Assembly (NCBI RefSeq): GCF_001522545.3
Contig: NC_031769.1
Span: 24,165,617-24,229,616, forward strand
Length of the DNA: 64,000 nt
Direction: 5' to 3'
DNA from: Parus major
Taxonomy: Eukaryota > Chordata > Aves > Passeriformes > Paridae
Shown here: one piece after another, positions 1 through 12,700 of the stretch
Numbering within the stretch: position 1 is the first letter of the stretch
How the letters are laid out: each line of letters begins with the position of its first letter
Notes under the pieces: generated by a model
Seen by the model: only the letters and a program-made list of their open reading frames with translations
Told to the model about the DNA's origin: nothing
The model's database searches: none
Position numbers and translations under genes: made by a program

Positions 1-2648
1 AGCTAGATGCAGCACTCCAGGTGGAGTCCCACAAGAGCAGGGGGACAGAATCACCTCCTTTGACCTGCTGACCACCCTGCTTTCAATGAAGCCCAGGATT
101 CCTAGAAACTATAATATTATTTATTTCTGTGTTAGGAAAAAAAAAAAAAAAGATACATTATGAAATAAATTAATTCCTGGCAAGCACAGGGGTGTTTATT
201 AAAATTGATATTTTAGCATTCATTTCATGTGTGGACCCCAACAGTATCACTTTACAAACAAATCAATATGAATTACATTTTTAACAAGTTATATCTATAA
301 AAAAGAGCTAGTCCTTCTGAAATGTTATTAGGTGATATGCAGACCTTGTGCAATTGGTTTCCACAAATCCTCACAGACCTGTTTTTTTTCTGTCAAGTTT
401 TAATTGTAATGAAATCTCTGAAATTGAGAAAAACACCCAGGATGACAAGAAAGTCTGTATTTCTGCCACAGAGACTTAGTGTTATAAAACATTTAATACT
501 TAGCAATGCTGTTAACACAAATCCTTTCAGTAGCTTGTTTCAGGAAAGTATGTTTTCTTCACTTGACTCAGAAAAATGATGCTTACATGCAATGTTGTAA
601 CAATGTCAACACACATTTATGGCTCAAGAGCTAAAATTCAGGAATTTCTACATGTAAAAAAAAATTGTAAAATTCATTCTAAAAAGTTGGAAGTTCTTAG
701 TTTAGCATTAAAAATCTGCATGTCAGTGCTTCAAAGTTACATTTTCTAATTGGTGCATTTGCATGAAAATTTTGAAAGAGCTGCCTTTTTTCATTCCAAA
801 AATGTTTTCCTGGAGAAATGTTACCAGTGTTAATTATTTTTGAGTGTTAGACTAAATGATCTCTGAATTAAAGTGCCCAAGTTCAACCACATGAATACAA
901 ACACAAGTTATTAGCTAGGTAAAATAGATAATCAGCAATGATTTTTCAAAAGCAGAAGCAGCATAGTTAGACCTTGGATTCCAGGCTGCATTTGTGGTTT
1001 TAACAAGAGCAAAAAAACCTCATTTAAAAATAGTGATATCTTTAAATATGCTGTAGCACTCTTTGGCTTCCATATACCTTCTCCAGTAAATTCTGTGTCA
1101 GTTTCTGAGGTCTATATCAGACTCTTAACGTAGTGATACTTGCTCTGCAAGGGGCCTACATCTCTCTATCACTCTCGTTTAAACCTTTTAAGAAAAGAAC
1201 TTGCTATCAACCCATGAATGTTTGCAGAGGAGCTGTAAAGGGCAGGGGGGCTGTCCATGATGTTTTGGAGGTGAGTAGAGTCCCTCTGGGTGCTGTGGGT
1301 TGTGCACACTACCTTTGTGACATTCACACAGATGCTCCAGTCTCTTTTCTGGCTCGTGTTTGGCAAGTATAATGCATGCTTCTTGATCAAGCCTCTGCAT
1401 CAGGTTCCTGCTGTAGGACTGCATGTAGACAGCCACATCCCAGAATTTTGTTCAGAGGTTTGCAGGTCTGTCTTCCATCAAAAAATTAGAATATATAAAA
1501 ATACAGTATTCTAATTAAAATGGTATCAAGTATGTTTTTGTTTCAGTGTGATCTGAGGTGTTCATTGCATTCTTTTGTGGTGGGAGACTTGGATAGAAGC
1601 AGTGGATGCAAACATTTGAGCATAACTGTTCCTGACGCTGCCAGGGCTGGCCGTGCTCAGCATCCTGCCAGACTGCACGACTCCTCAGGCTGTAACACTG
1701 AGCTTACACTGAGCTTAAGGGGCTGCCAGTAACATCAGTGGAAGTTAAAAAGAAAATCAAAATTACTGTGGCCCACATAATTCTTCCTTTGCTTTGCCAG
1801 GGAACACTAGACTACGGATTGCGTTTCCTGTACGTATATTTGGTTTATTCTGAGAGTTCAGCAGTGCATTGTAGATTTCTGGTTTAGTGATCATGATCTG
1901 TATCTGCAGTAGACAATCAAGCTGTTTAGTGGCAGGAGTCAGTGGTTTGAAATCCAAACAGTTCAGTGCTGAAGCTGACTTTGACAGTCTCAGACTTTGA
2001 CATCTCTGTGCAAGTTCCTGTTCAAGACACTTTGTGGCTCTACTTTCTGGGTGTCTGGATACCCAGAGATGCATCAGTTCACAGAAGGAGATTTTAAATT
2101 CTGTCAGCTTGTCTAATGGAAAAACAGTGGGAGTACAGACAAGCTCCTTCCTGCTTCACAGTGGTACTGAAATAGTTCAGATGGAAGAACATTGGAGTCA
2201 AGTGCTTGAACGTCTGATGAAAGTCTCATTACATTGACTCTGAGAGTGAAATACAAACTATTATGACTTTTATGTGAGATTTTCCAGACATCCCAGTGGG
2301 TTGGGAGATTACTGCAGCATCATGTGAGGTTGTGGGTTTGTGCTGGAATGTGTGAGGGCCAGCCACTCTCTGCAGAAGAGGGAGCTGGCAGCACATGTGG
2401 CTGGGGCAGAGACCATCTGGCAGCAGCCCAGTTCCACTGCAACCAAGCAGGGCAAGATGGGGTGGAGGAAGAAGGAAGCTCCAGGCCCAGATGGTCTCTT
2501 GCTTTAAGAAGGCCCATATAAGCATTTCTGTGAATACCATTTGCAGTCCTGTGTTGATAGTTTGCATAATTTCAGCAGTGAAACAAAGGGCTGTATGGAA
2601 GTGTGTACACCTGAAAGAACAAATATAAGCAGCTCAAGGCATGACAAT

Positions 2649-2684
2649 GTGTAGTTATCCTGTGGATACACAGGATAACTACAC
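2649..2684. repeat. Perfect 16-bp inverted repeat with GATA loop
   Basis: GTGTAGTTATCCTGTG (2649-2664) is followed by GATA and then its exact reverse complement, CACAGGATAACTACAC (2669-2684). All 16 pairs match. It lies in the PPP1R9A intron. No mobile-element context is visible around it, so a local template-switch origin is possible. Confidence 0.9.
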
Positions 2685-3497
2685 TTAGGGCAGCAGCATC
2701 ATTGCAAGTCAGGCAATACTAATTATTCTGTAGTATCATGTGAAGTAAAATTTATCTCTTACACATAGAAAAAAGCAAAAATAAGATCAGATTTTAATTA
2801 ATTAGTGTATTCTGAAGGCAGTATATAGTCAAGTAAATTTATGTAATGGATTATGGTTTGATTTTTATTGTGAGAGTTGAAAAAAAATTGTTGAAACCAT
2901 AAGAATCTATTATTTTTCTAGTATAAAATACAAAAACACCTTTAAAAATCTTTTTAGTCTTAGTCACCACAGCTTTGTAAAATGTTAAATTTGCTGCAAT
3001 ACTCAGATTTTATTTGAGTGGAAATTTGCTGAGATACTCAGATTTCATTTTAGTGGATGGTTGATAGCTAAGACAAGTACAGTATGTTAGTTTTAGCTGT
3101 AGAGGCAAGTCATACATGAAGTGTTCAGTATACTTTACTCACAAGACATTCAGAAATCGGGTGTCTTTGAAGCCAGGCAAGTAAGATGGTTTAATTGTTC
3201 CATTTTTTATATTAGATACTTCTCCAGTTTTCATGTATCACACAATGATGTTTATGCCCTGGTGGAGGAGAACTCTCTGCAGTTCCCTCTGAAGGAGTCT
3301 ATGTGGATCTACTTTCTGGGCTGGTACAGCTGGGTTTGTGTTGTCATCTGTGTAACAGTGGGAATACTTAGTTGAATTTTAAATATCTGCAGTTGATTCT
3401 TTGATTGCTGAATCTGTACAGATAAACTTGTTTATGCAAATAACTTTTTATTGGTGTACTATAGGAGTTATGAAGGTAAGGGTACAAGTAAAACGTG

Positions 3498-3531
3498 TCT
3501 TTTCTAACCTAGATAATTCTGTGATTCTATG
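3498..3531 (+). mobile_element. Short CR1 LINE 3'-end remnant
   Basis: The stretch TCTTTTCTAACCTAGATAAT followed by TCTGTGATTCTATG resembles the 3' terminus of avian CR1 elements, which ends in a few copies of an 8-bp ATTCTRTG repeat. Only the tail is recognisable, in plus orientation. It is short and diverged, so chance similarity is possible. Confidence 0.4.
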
Positions 3532-3630
3532 CAAATGCATGTACTTGGAATTGTTTATGCAGTTCATTTTTGTAGAAAATGTAATGAAAGATCCTTCTGT
3601 TAAACAGTTTCAAATAATGTTTCCATACAG

Positions 3631-3788
3631 ATTTCAATGAAGCAGTTCCAGAAACAGAGAGGCTGGACTCCAAAGCACTGAAGACTCGAGCTCAGCTCTC
3701 GGTGAAGAACAAGCGGCAGAGGCCTTCCAGAACGCGGCTATATGATAGCATCAGTTCAACTGATGGGGAGGACAGCCTGGAACGAAAG
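3631..3788 (+). CDS. PPP1R9A: PPP1R9A coding exon (linker before the SAM region)
   Basis: The exon is 158 nt with acceptor AG at 3629-3630 and donor GTGAGA from 3789. It begins with the last two bases of a codon (Asp if the previous exon ends in G) and ends on a codon boundary. It encodes a basic stretch (KTRAQLSVKNKRQRPSRTRL) followed by YDSISSTDGEDSLERK, typical of the neurabin-1 linker between the central coiled coil and the SAM domain. Because it ends in phase 0, it can be spliced in frame either to 4348 or directly to 14715. The Ser/Thr-rich acidic end is a likely phosphorylation region; that is inference. Confidence 0.93.
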
Positions 3789-6700
3789 GTGAGAAGGCCT
3801 CTACCCTCTCTTTCAGGACTCCTGTGGAGTACTAGATTGCCCCTGTAAGTCGTTTCATCCTCTGCCTTTATCCTTTCATTGTAGCACAGGCAGTATTTAT
3901 TCCTCTGTGGCCAGTCTGCTGTGAATGTCCTTGAGTGATGTGCAAGTCCGGTCTCCTTTTGAGTCAGCACACCTGGTTTTTTGGTTCTGTTGTGTTTTAA
4001 CTGGAATCCTGATCTGTTTGATTTACATGTGCTTTATAATACAGAGTGGGTCTTTTCATTTATGCAGGAGGTGAAAGGAGCTTGAATTGTGCATTTCTCT
4101 CTTTGTTAATTTGTTACCACCATTGATACGATATTTGCTCATTGTTTTGTCCTAATCTGACTTGGTCTGAAAGCAAATACCAATAAACACTCTGTGTGGT
4201 ATCAAAAGGTAATGCCTTGAACTGCTACAGCATTTCATACAAATAGAAAGCTACATAATGAATAAAAGAATTGCATGTTCAAAGTAAATCTTGCTCTGTT
4301 TGCTTACTAAGTGGTATAACCTGCTTTATAATCTCTTATACCAACAGCCATCACACAGTTACAGTAGTCCCATGCACATTTCAAAATCACCACTGCCCTT
4401 ATGCATGAGAGCATCCTCACCAGCATCAGATTCTGGTGCTTCCTCCCTCTCCCCCGTGGCTAGCAGTGCAGCAATCTCACTTGACAACCTAACTGAAAAC
4501 CAAGAAGAAGAGCAGCACCACAAAGGAGGTGTCCTTTCCCCATATGCTCGGGGAGACACTCCACTTTCTTCTCCTTCAAAATCTGGGCACAGCTCTGAAG
4601 CATCTCCTTTGCATCACCCAGCTGGCAGAAATATTTTACAGGATAAAGGTATTACTGTTTCTTTTTACAATAAATTGATGCATCGTTTTGCTCACTTAAC
4701 AGCTATCTACTTTATGGCCTTTTGTTGTGCAGCAGTACCTTGGCAACTAGAAGGTCATCATCTCTTCTAGGTCATTTCTTTTGCCAAACTAGAAGTCAAA
4801 AATTTTAAAATTACCTTGTATGATGGTATAAGAAAAGGAGAAAGTTTAAAATGGGATAAGGCACTGCTTCCTTTCTTTTTTTTTTTACTTTCTTAGAACT
4901 CGCTGAAGCAATGGGGAAATTGCCTTTAAAAAAATGCTTTATTGTGTTTTTTTTAAAAAAACCATTATTTGGCCTTGGGACACCTCCGTATTAAAAACAT
5001 GCTTAACACAGTGTACTTACTCAAATAATGTGATTTTGGCACTGCTAGATTAATTTTTGGGAGGTGCGGAAAGGAGCGTAAAGCAAGAACAGATTGCAGC
5101 TTTTAATTGCTGAGAGGGAGAAAAGTCTAGGTTTAATGAGAGGTTAGTGTCTGGAGATTTTTCATTTACAGAAAAAATAAAGTAATTTATTGGGGAGATT
5201 GGCCTCGTTGTTATCAATTTAATTCAGATTCTTTAAATGCTAGGTGGATAAAACAAGATACATTTGTATGTAGTTCAGGTATATGTCTCAGATACCAGTT
5301 TATTATAAGAATAACCAATATGATATGTTACACAGAATACTGAGCTGTCCTTTTCAGATGTATTTCAAAGTCAGAATGAGCATTTGACACCACTTCAGCA
5401 TTCTTATCTTGTATTCTCAATCTGTTACATAAGCTAAAATACGTAATAAAATGTTGATCATAAGTGAGGTCTGCAGGAGGAGGTCTAGATAGGTTCATAA
5501 CCAACTTCAGCTTGATTGAATTAACTGAAAAGAACGGTTTATTGAAGATTTGTGTTTGTGTATCTTAAAAGACTTGCTACTTATTTGCTACCCTTTTCTT
5601 TCTTCATCTTTATACATGGCTTTCAACAGATTCATAAAAGACAATGCTGCAATGAATCTTTACTGAATTTAGGATAGATTAATATATTGCAAGCATTTTT
5701 ACATGAGTTCTGAAATTGCTAGTTGTAACTAGGTTACATTGTTAAGGATTCCAAGTTAAATTCAATATTTGAGTTTTGCAAGTAAAAATAGGGGTGTGAG
5801 CACAAGTCTGTGACTTTACAGACTCAGCTTAAAGGTGTGATTGGTTTGTCAGGGAAGTCCTAAATCCTGCATTTCCAACTGATGTATGAAAAATACCTTG
5901 ATAAAAAAAATTAGTGGAAACTAGCCTTGTAGTGTAACAAATATGGTATTGCATTCCACCCACTGTGTCACTTTCCATTTTAGGTTTGAAAAAAAATCTG
6001 TCTAAATATTGCTGTCATGCTTTCCTCCTGTGACTATTAAGTAAACAAACAATGTTTTTGGGTGTGTCCAATTCTGCTGAGTAATACATTAGAATTAACC
6101 AGAGCAATATAATTTCAAGTGCAAATAATCAAATTTAATAAGTCTACAAAGAAAAGAAAGCTACTAGAGCAGTTGTTTGGCAACAAGTGTTGCAGCAATG
6201 CTATTTTAAATGGTTGTTAATTTGGCTTTTAAACTCCTACAGCTGAGAAGATAAAAAGAGGCATTTGATTTGTTTTTTGTGTTCAGGTGGGTTTTTTTGG
6301 AGGTGGAAAGAGAGCTCCTCTGAGGACACACACATGGCTGTGAGTTAGTCTCTCAGCAGCAGAAGTCAACATTAGCTAGCTCACATTTGTCTTCTTTTTC
6401 TTACAAGATCCTGCAGTGCTGTGGGAAGGGCTGAAGTGGCATGAGATTAGTTTCATTGCAAAATGACGAGTTTATAACCACAGCTTTGTCATACATACAA
6501 GATGAGTTTATTTTCTTTGGTTGTGCCTGGTTTGTGCAGCAGCATCAGCCTTTGATAAGGCAGCGAGGTGCCCGCGGTGGGCAGCGCTCACTGACGTGCG
6601 GCTGCTGCTGCAGGTGGGCAGGGGACTGCGGTCCAGTGTCTTCCATCAGCCACGCAGTGCTGCAGCTTTAGGCTGGAGGCTGAAGGTGGTGGGTTAAACA

Positions 6701-9700
6701 GCTTCTGTGAGATTTATTCTGAGAAACCAGCTTTCCCTGACCTTCTTTGAAGAGCTGCAAGGTGCCAGGGAAGATGCACCAATCCAGGGTGGCCAAAGCC
6801 CCCTCCTGCCCAGGCAGGGGTGCCTGTGGCTCTGCTCTTGGTCACTGCCATGTGCAAGCTATTCCTGCATGCAAGGAAGTAGATTCAGATCCACTCTGCC
6901 ACTCAAGCTGGTTTTGGGAACTAGCTTGTCCATTTTCCACTCTGTCTCAAAGCAAACACAACTGTTTTCCTCAGCAAGTCGTCATTATTTAAAGGGCCCT
7001 GGCTGGCCCCAGATGTGTGGGAGGGGGATCATAGCGATAGAAGAGCTTGAAGAGAAAATTTGCCATTCCAGGTAGCTGCTGTGCATTCCAACTGAGCTCT
7101 CCAGGCTATTCTTTTCTACTACAGAAGCAAAATTTCCATCTAGTGAATGCTTTAATTATTTGCCCAACACAAAACATCTCTACTTTATAGTATCTTGACT
7201 TTCATTAAGAAGTTTCTCAAAAAACTCACTGCCCCTTGCCCTGAAGCCCCACTTGCCTGTGAATAGTAGTGTGAAAATAAATGTTGCAAGTGTTATTTTT
7301 TATTACAATTTTGGCAGTGTTAAATGAGAAGTGTGCATTAAAAACAAAAGAGGAGCTGTAAGAGGAAACAGGAAAGAAGTATGCACAGTGTAGGGTTGAT
7401 GCAGAGTGCATTGCCTAAAGTTCTCTTCTACCTCCATGGGAAATGGATTTCTTAATCAGAGACTTCATCATACTTTTTTCATTCTTCTTACTACTTTCTT
7501 TTGTTTGCTTTTCTGGAATGAGATTGCTCGTTAGTTGTTTCCAAAAATTATTTTTTTTAACCTAAGGACTTGTGTTGGTGGAAATAGTATGGCTTGTAGT
7601 GTGAGTATTGCAAAAGGCTTATTTTCCCACTTGTCAGAGGATTTAAGAAACATCGCACATTAAATTTTTTTCTCAAATGAAAACTTGGGCAGATGTTATC
7701 TACAAAGCAACACACAAAATTCTATACACACAGTTGACTGTCCTGTGATATTGCTGAGGTACTTTGAGTTAATTTTGAGGGTTGAGTTTAAGTCAGCAAC
7801 AGTAGGTGAGATCCACAAACCCAGCAGTGCTTCCAGTTACAAGCTGTGTATGTCTGAGGTCACGTTGCAAAAGCCACCAAACCACAAGTGACATGAATGA
7901 CTGACCTTCATTTGCTTCCTCTAGGGTATTTGGGAACACTATGGTTAAGAGTCACTGTGTCTGAATTTTTAAACTACTGTGTGTGTTTTCTTTTAGCTTC
8001 CATATAGATTTCACAGGATGTTTGCCAGACTCAGATTCATTGTTTTGGTTTTATAGGTACTGCAGCCTGTTTCCTCTTTAGGGCTTAATAGCATTTGTAG
8101 AAGAGATCAAAAATTGATAGATGCCTCAGGGCAAATTTACTAACTGAGCTACTTTTAGGTTTTGTCGGGGGGTTGATTGTTTTTAAATTCAGAATGGTTA
8201 GATTTTAGGTAACATGTTCAGTTTAACATAGATGTTCAGGCTAAACTGATTAACTCTTTCATATCATGTCCATCATAAAAAGTACCCTTGGCTCCAAAAT
8301 TGAACAAAGAATTTTAGAAGTCATTTTGGAAGTAAATCATACATAATAAATTAATTCTGTAAAAAATAAGAAAACTACTGCTGAGTTTAAAAATGGATTC
8401 ATTGCAATGTTCTCCTATAAATTGTATTTTTCAGTTTATTACATATTCATTAAAATTCCATCAGTATTAACTTTTGATTTTCTTTAGTTAAAATAAGATT
8501 TTTATGTATTTTCAAATTCTGAAAGTTTTTATTTCTAGTCCTCTTCACACCATCTTCCTAAAAATGAGAATTCCCCTAATTAAATTTTGTACTCCCACAA
8601 ATGTACATGTATGGGTATCTACTTATGAAAAGATAGAAAAAGTGTTCGGGATGGAAAGTAGCAATTAAAGTTAATAATGTACATTCTTCCATGTACAAAT
8701 GTATCCTAGATGGTGCCACAAGTGCTCAGGCAGCAAGAACAACTAGCCCTACTATAGGGCATACAGAAAAACTAAAGCGAAAACTTGCAGATCTTGGGTA
8801 AGCATTTTGTTATTTAAAGTACTTTTTCTTCTTCATTAAAAGGATTGAAAGTAAAATTTAAAGAAACGTTTCCTGATGTTTTCTAATATTCTTATAGGGC
8901 TCCCTTGAGAAGGAGTTCAAGCAAGGGCAAGAAGCGGAAAGAGAAAGAAGCTATTAGGGTGACCTATGGCAGTAGGTATGAGTGAGAGATTGAGGATGCG
9001 AGAAACTGTGTGCTAGAAACACTGGAAAAACCTAATCATCCTAGCAGATGGAATATTAACTGACTTCATAAATAAGTGTTAATCTTTGAGATAACCTGAG
9101 CTTACAAAAGACTAACATATAATCTGAAGATACTTGGAGGTTTATAATGTCATAGAATCATAACTGGCAATCTCAAGCTGGCAGTGACTCACGAGGATCA
9201 TCAGGTCCAACTCAATCACTGCTGCTGTTGCATCCACTAATGGGATTTGCAGAAATAGATTTTCAGAGCAGCCCTATGAAATGCACCCAGTCAGTTAATA
9301 ATATCCATGAACCAGAAACCTTGACACAATTCCACATTTATTTTTTTTTAAGCTCCCCAGAGTGAGGTTGAGCAGCAGCTGTTCACTGCGGCTTTGCAGC
9401 ACCCACGTGAGGAGCGCTTTCAGAAGGGTTTGTTTTTTTCTGAAGATAAACATCTTAAGTTGGAAAATAGGAAAAATGCTGACTGCATGTCATGTCAACA
9501 ACTTTCAGGCAAGGAATAGTGACAACATCACCAGCAGTAGAACTGTACAAATAAATAAATGAATGTTCACAATGACAGGAGGCAATCATCTCTGCAAGCT
9601 AGAGTAGATTTTTATTGAAGGCCTCTCCTTACATGTATGTTCTAAAAGTCTAGAAAGGACATAGCAACTCAAAAACTGCATATAAAACAGTGCAAAAAAC

Positions 9701-12700
9701 CTACACAATAAAAGAGCTGTTGGAAGAAAGCAAAGTTTAAATGCTATTCAAAAAAACATTGTGTTGGAAAATCAGTATGTAGCCATTTGTGCAGTTCTAC
9801 TGGCAGTCTGGTATATGGAGACTCAGTGACAAGTACATTGTGTAGCTCCATTAAGTCAGAAAAGAGAAGAAACCTTCCTTACTCCCTCAGGCACACTGTG
9901 CTGAAGTGCAGTGTTCTGTCTCAGCATACATTTGTACATTTGTGTTCTGCAAATATCTGGCAGGATCTTCAGTGATTTTAGGCAGCAGTCATCACCTCTC
10001 TGCTGGTGTCAGAAAACCTGTCCCAGTGCGTCTGCTCGCAGCTGACATGGAATCAGTGATACTCACTGCTGGGTTTCCCTAGTGACAGGGAGAGGTTTCT
10101 TAAAGCCAAATCTCTGCACTTTATGTGGCTGTGAGGCAGCTAGTGCCCTTAGCAGGGTGTTAGACATCATGCAGCATTTAGATAGCAAGCCATAGGTTGG
10201 GGGAACTGAATGTATGCTTGTTTGAATGACCCTTATGCCAACACAAGATGTTACAGGTATTTGTGAGATCTGCCAGGTGTCTTCCTTAGAGAACAGATCT
10301 CAGTGTAGAGATCAGTTGCTTTTTAGTCCATGTGATTAATCAGTTCTTTGTGTTGTCTCTTAATATTTCTTTAGTACAGTTCAATATTCCAATTACAGTT
10401 GCTAAAAGTAGAGTTTATTACTGCTTTCAAAGTTGAAATTTATGAGCATTTTTCATTCTTACTTGACCTCTGTTAACTGGAGTGGAACTGTTTAAGCATA
10501 ACTGTTTTTAAACAGTCATTGCCACTTATTTTGTAACTAACTCCAAGGAATTTGCCTCAGAAGAAATGTGAGGATGTTCTCTCTACAAGTCCAAAGCTGT
10601 ATAAGCTCTTTGAAAGAAGGAAGATGATGAAAAGACAGCATTATTATTACAATTAAAATTACAATTATGTCCATTACAGCAACTGATTGATTTAGAATTA
10701 ATCATGTTGTCAGATGAGTGTTGCATGCATTATTTTGCCAATACTAGAAAGTAGGACTTGGGATGTGTAAATAAAATCCCAAATTATTTCCTGAAACTAC
10801 CACTAATGCTCCAGATATGAAAAAATACCCCATTTAAGTAAGGAGCATATATTTACCTGCCTGAGGTTAGGTGATTTGGGCAACAACATTTGTGTATACT
10901 TTCTACATTCAAGCAAGGTTAGAAGATGAGAGGGAAGTAAAGGACTGGGTCAGATATATCCACCTTCCTTTTAGTTGCTAAGTGGAGTAGGATTGTCCTT
11001 CTGCTTCCATAGGTGGGGGTCCTTTGACAGCCTCACTTTCATCCATATGGAAAAGAGGCTTCACAAACTATGTGGTCTTGTGATTGTGTTAATAATGATT
11101 TAGAAGGTGTCCAGAAGGTAGATGTTGAGAGAGGTTTACCTCATTTACACATGGCTACTAAGAGCAGTGGGATTTTAATGCTCTGAAACATTAATATATG
11201 ATTCTATGACATATACATAAATTCTTGGAGGCTGACATTTTGCATAATTATTTTTAATTTACATACTGTACTAACGATGTATTTAGGAAATAAAATGTCA
11301 GCATTTTTGTTTATAAGTGTTACCTTTGCCTTGATTACTGCAATCTTTGTTATTACAAAGAGAGAATCTGATAAAGTCCCGTAGGTGTTTCTTTCATTTT
11401 TCTATATCAATATTTTTAATATTTGATTTATTTAAAAGCAAGATAATAGTACCTGGTGTATTTAGCTTTTGTAACAAAGGAGCAGCTCCATAGATGGATA
11501 CAGATGCATCTGATGGATACTGCTTCATTCTGCCTGTGCTCAAAATCCAAGCCAGATCTTCTTGGGGAACCAGGGCCCACTTGGGTCAGTGCTGAATCTA
11601 ATGATTTAATCATGCTGAGATACCACTGGGGCTCAGAACTGCACAAACACAGTGTGTGGCTTCTTGACAGGAGCTGGGTCTCATCCAAATGGTGGGAGTA
11701 TAGGCATTTTCAGCTGGCATCTGTCTCCATTTGCTGGATGTATGTTGTCTTAGAGAAAGCCTGAGTTAGAAAAAGAATCAAAAGAACACACTTTTTTCTT
11801 TTGCTGAAAGAGGGATTTCAGGCATACCCCTACCAGCTTCATGCCACTCAGTTCTTTAGTCACAGCTACATGGAATGTCACTCTTTACAATTAACTGCCT
11901 CTGTGGCATTTTGTTTCCCCATCTTTTATAATCTAATGCATATTCCTGCTCCTTTCTCTTAAACAGGACTGTCAGAGAGATGCTGCAGAAATCAGCAAAC
12001 ACTAAATCTTTAGCAGAGCGATCCTCCTCTCTCCCACACTGTGTACCATTCACATGGTATGGAGAGAGCGGCAAGGGATCCAATTCTTCCAGCAACCTGC
12101 CGTCGCCTACCAGCTCAACTGAACCTTCCTCTGAAAATTTAAGCCCTGCTAAAAAAGGGTCAAAGGTAGAAAATAAAAAACTACCTTATTCCCACTGTGT
12201 TGAGTAGCATAATTGGCTTTGTGATTCTGGAAAAAAGAACAGGCCAATATGTGACTACTACAATAAACAGTGCATGGTGTTCATTGTACGATAACAGCCC
12301 ATCCAAACAGAACATCTCTGTCATTGTACCATTCCCTGTTCTACCTTTTTTACTCTGTCTTAATGTACATTATTCCAGTAAACTAACTGTGGTGTGCTGT
12401 AGCGTAACAAAAGCAAGTGGTGCCAGTGGAAATTAGCATTTGGATCCACTGAACAAATGCTAGATTTGTGTATTCAGTTATAGATCTTTTCTTCATTCTT
12501 CAGGACTGGTAGTGGGAATACCCATGTTCAAATGAGGTGTTTGCAAGTGAAGAAATGCTGTATGCTGTCAGTCATCTGCCTTTTTTCCCCCAGTAATGAA
12601 ATCTGTTTGTCATGCATGCTGGATGTTGGATTTAATTCTTTGTATGAAGATGCTTGAACTGTAAATATGAACTATTGCAATTTAATACATCTGTGTGATT

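Larger units (their letters stand above)
1..3630 (+). other. PPP1R9A intron (left edge)
   Basis: This is AT-rich intron upstream of the first visible coding exon. I found no exon with good splice sites and neurabin-like sequence. It holds a perfect hairpin at 2649-2684 and a short CR1 3'-tail-like stretch near 3498-3531. An 84-codon open frame at 3121-3375 contains a Trp-rich hydrophobic segment but has no recognised relative. Confidence 0.6.

Noticed and set aside
3121..3375. 84-codon open frame with a Trp-rich hydrophobic segment; internal AG/GT pair near 3142-3180
   Set aside because: No family resemblance, and the small internal segment ends in a base that would give Asn rather than the expected Asp at the 3631 exon.
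6541..6612. GC-rich stretch bounded by CAG and GTGGGC in a PPP1R9A intron
   Set aside because: It looks like an exon at the borders but the peptide is Arg/Gly/Cys-rich and unknown, and the phase does not connect to neighbours.
11191..11215. GATTCTATGACAT as a possible CR1 3' tail
   Set aside because: Only one copy of the 8-bp terminal word is present and the flanks do not resemble CR1.
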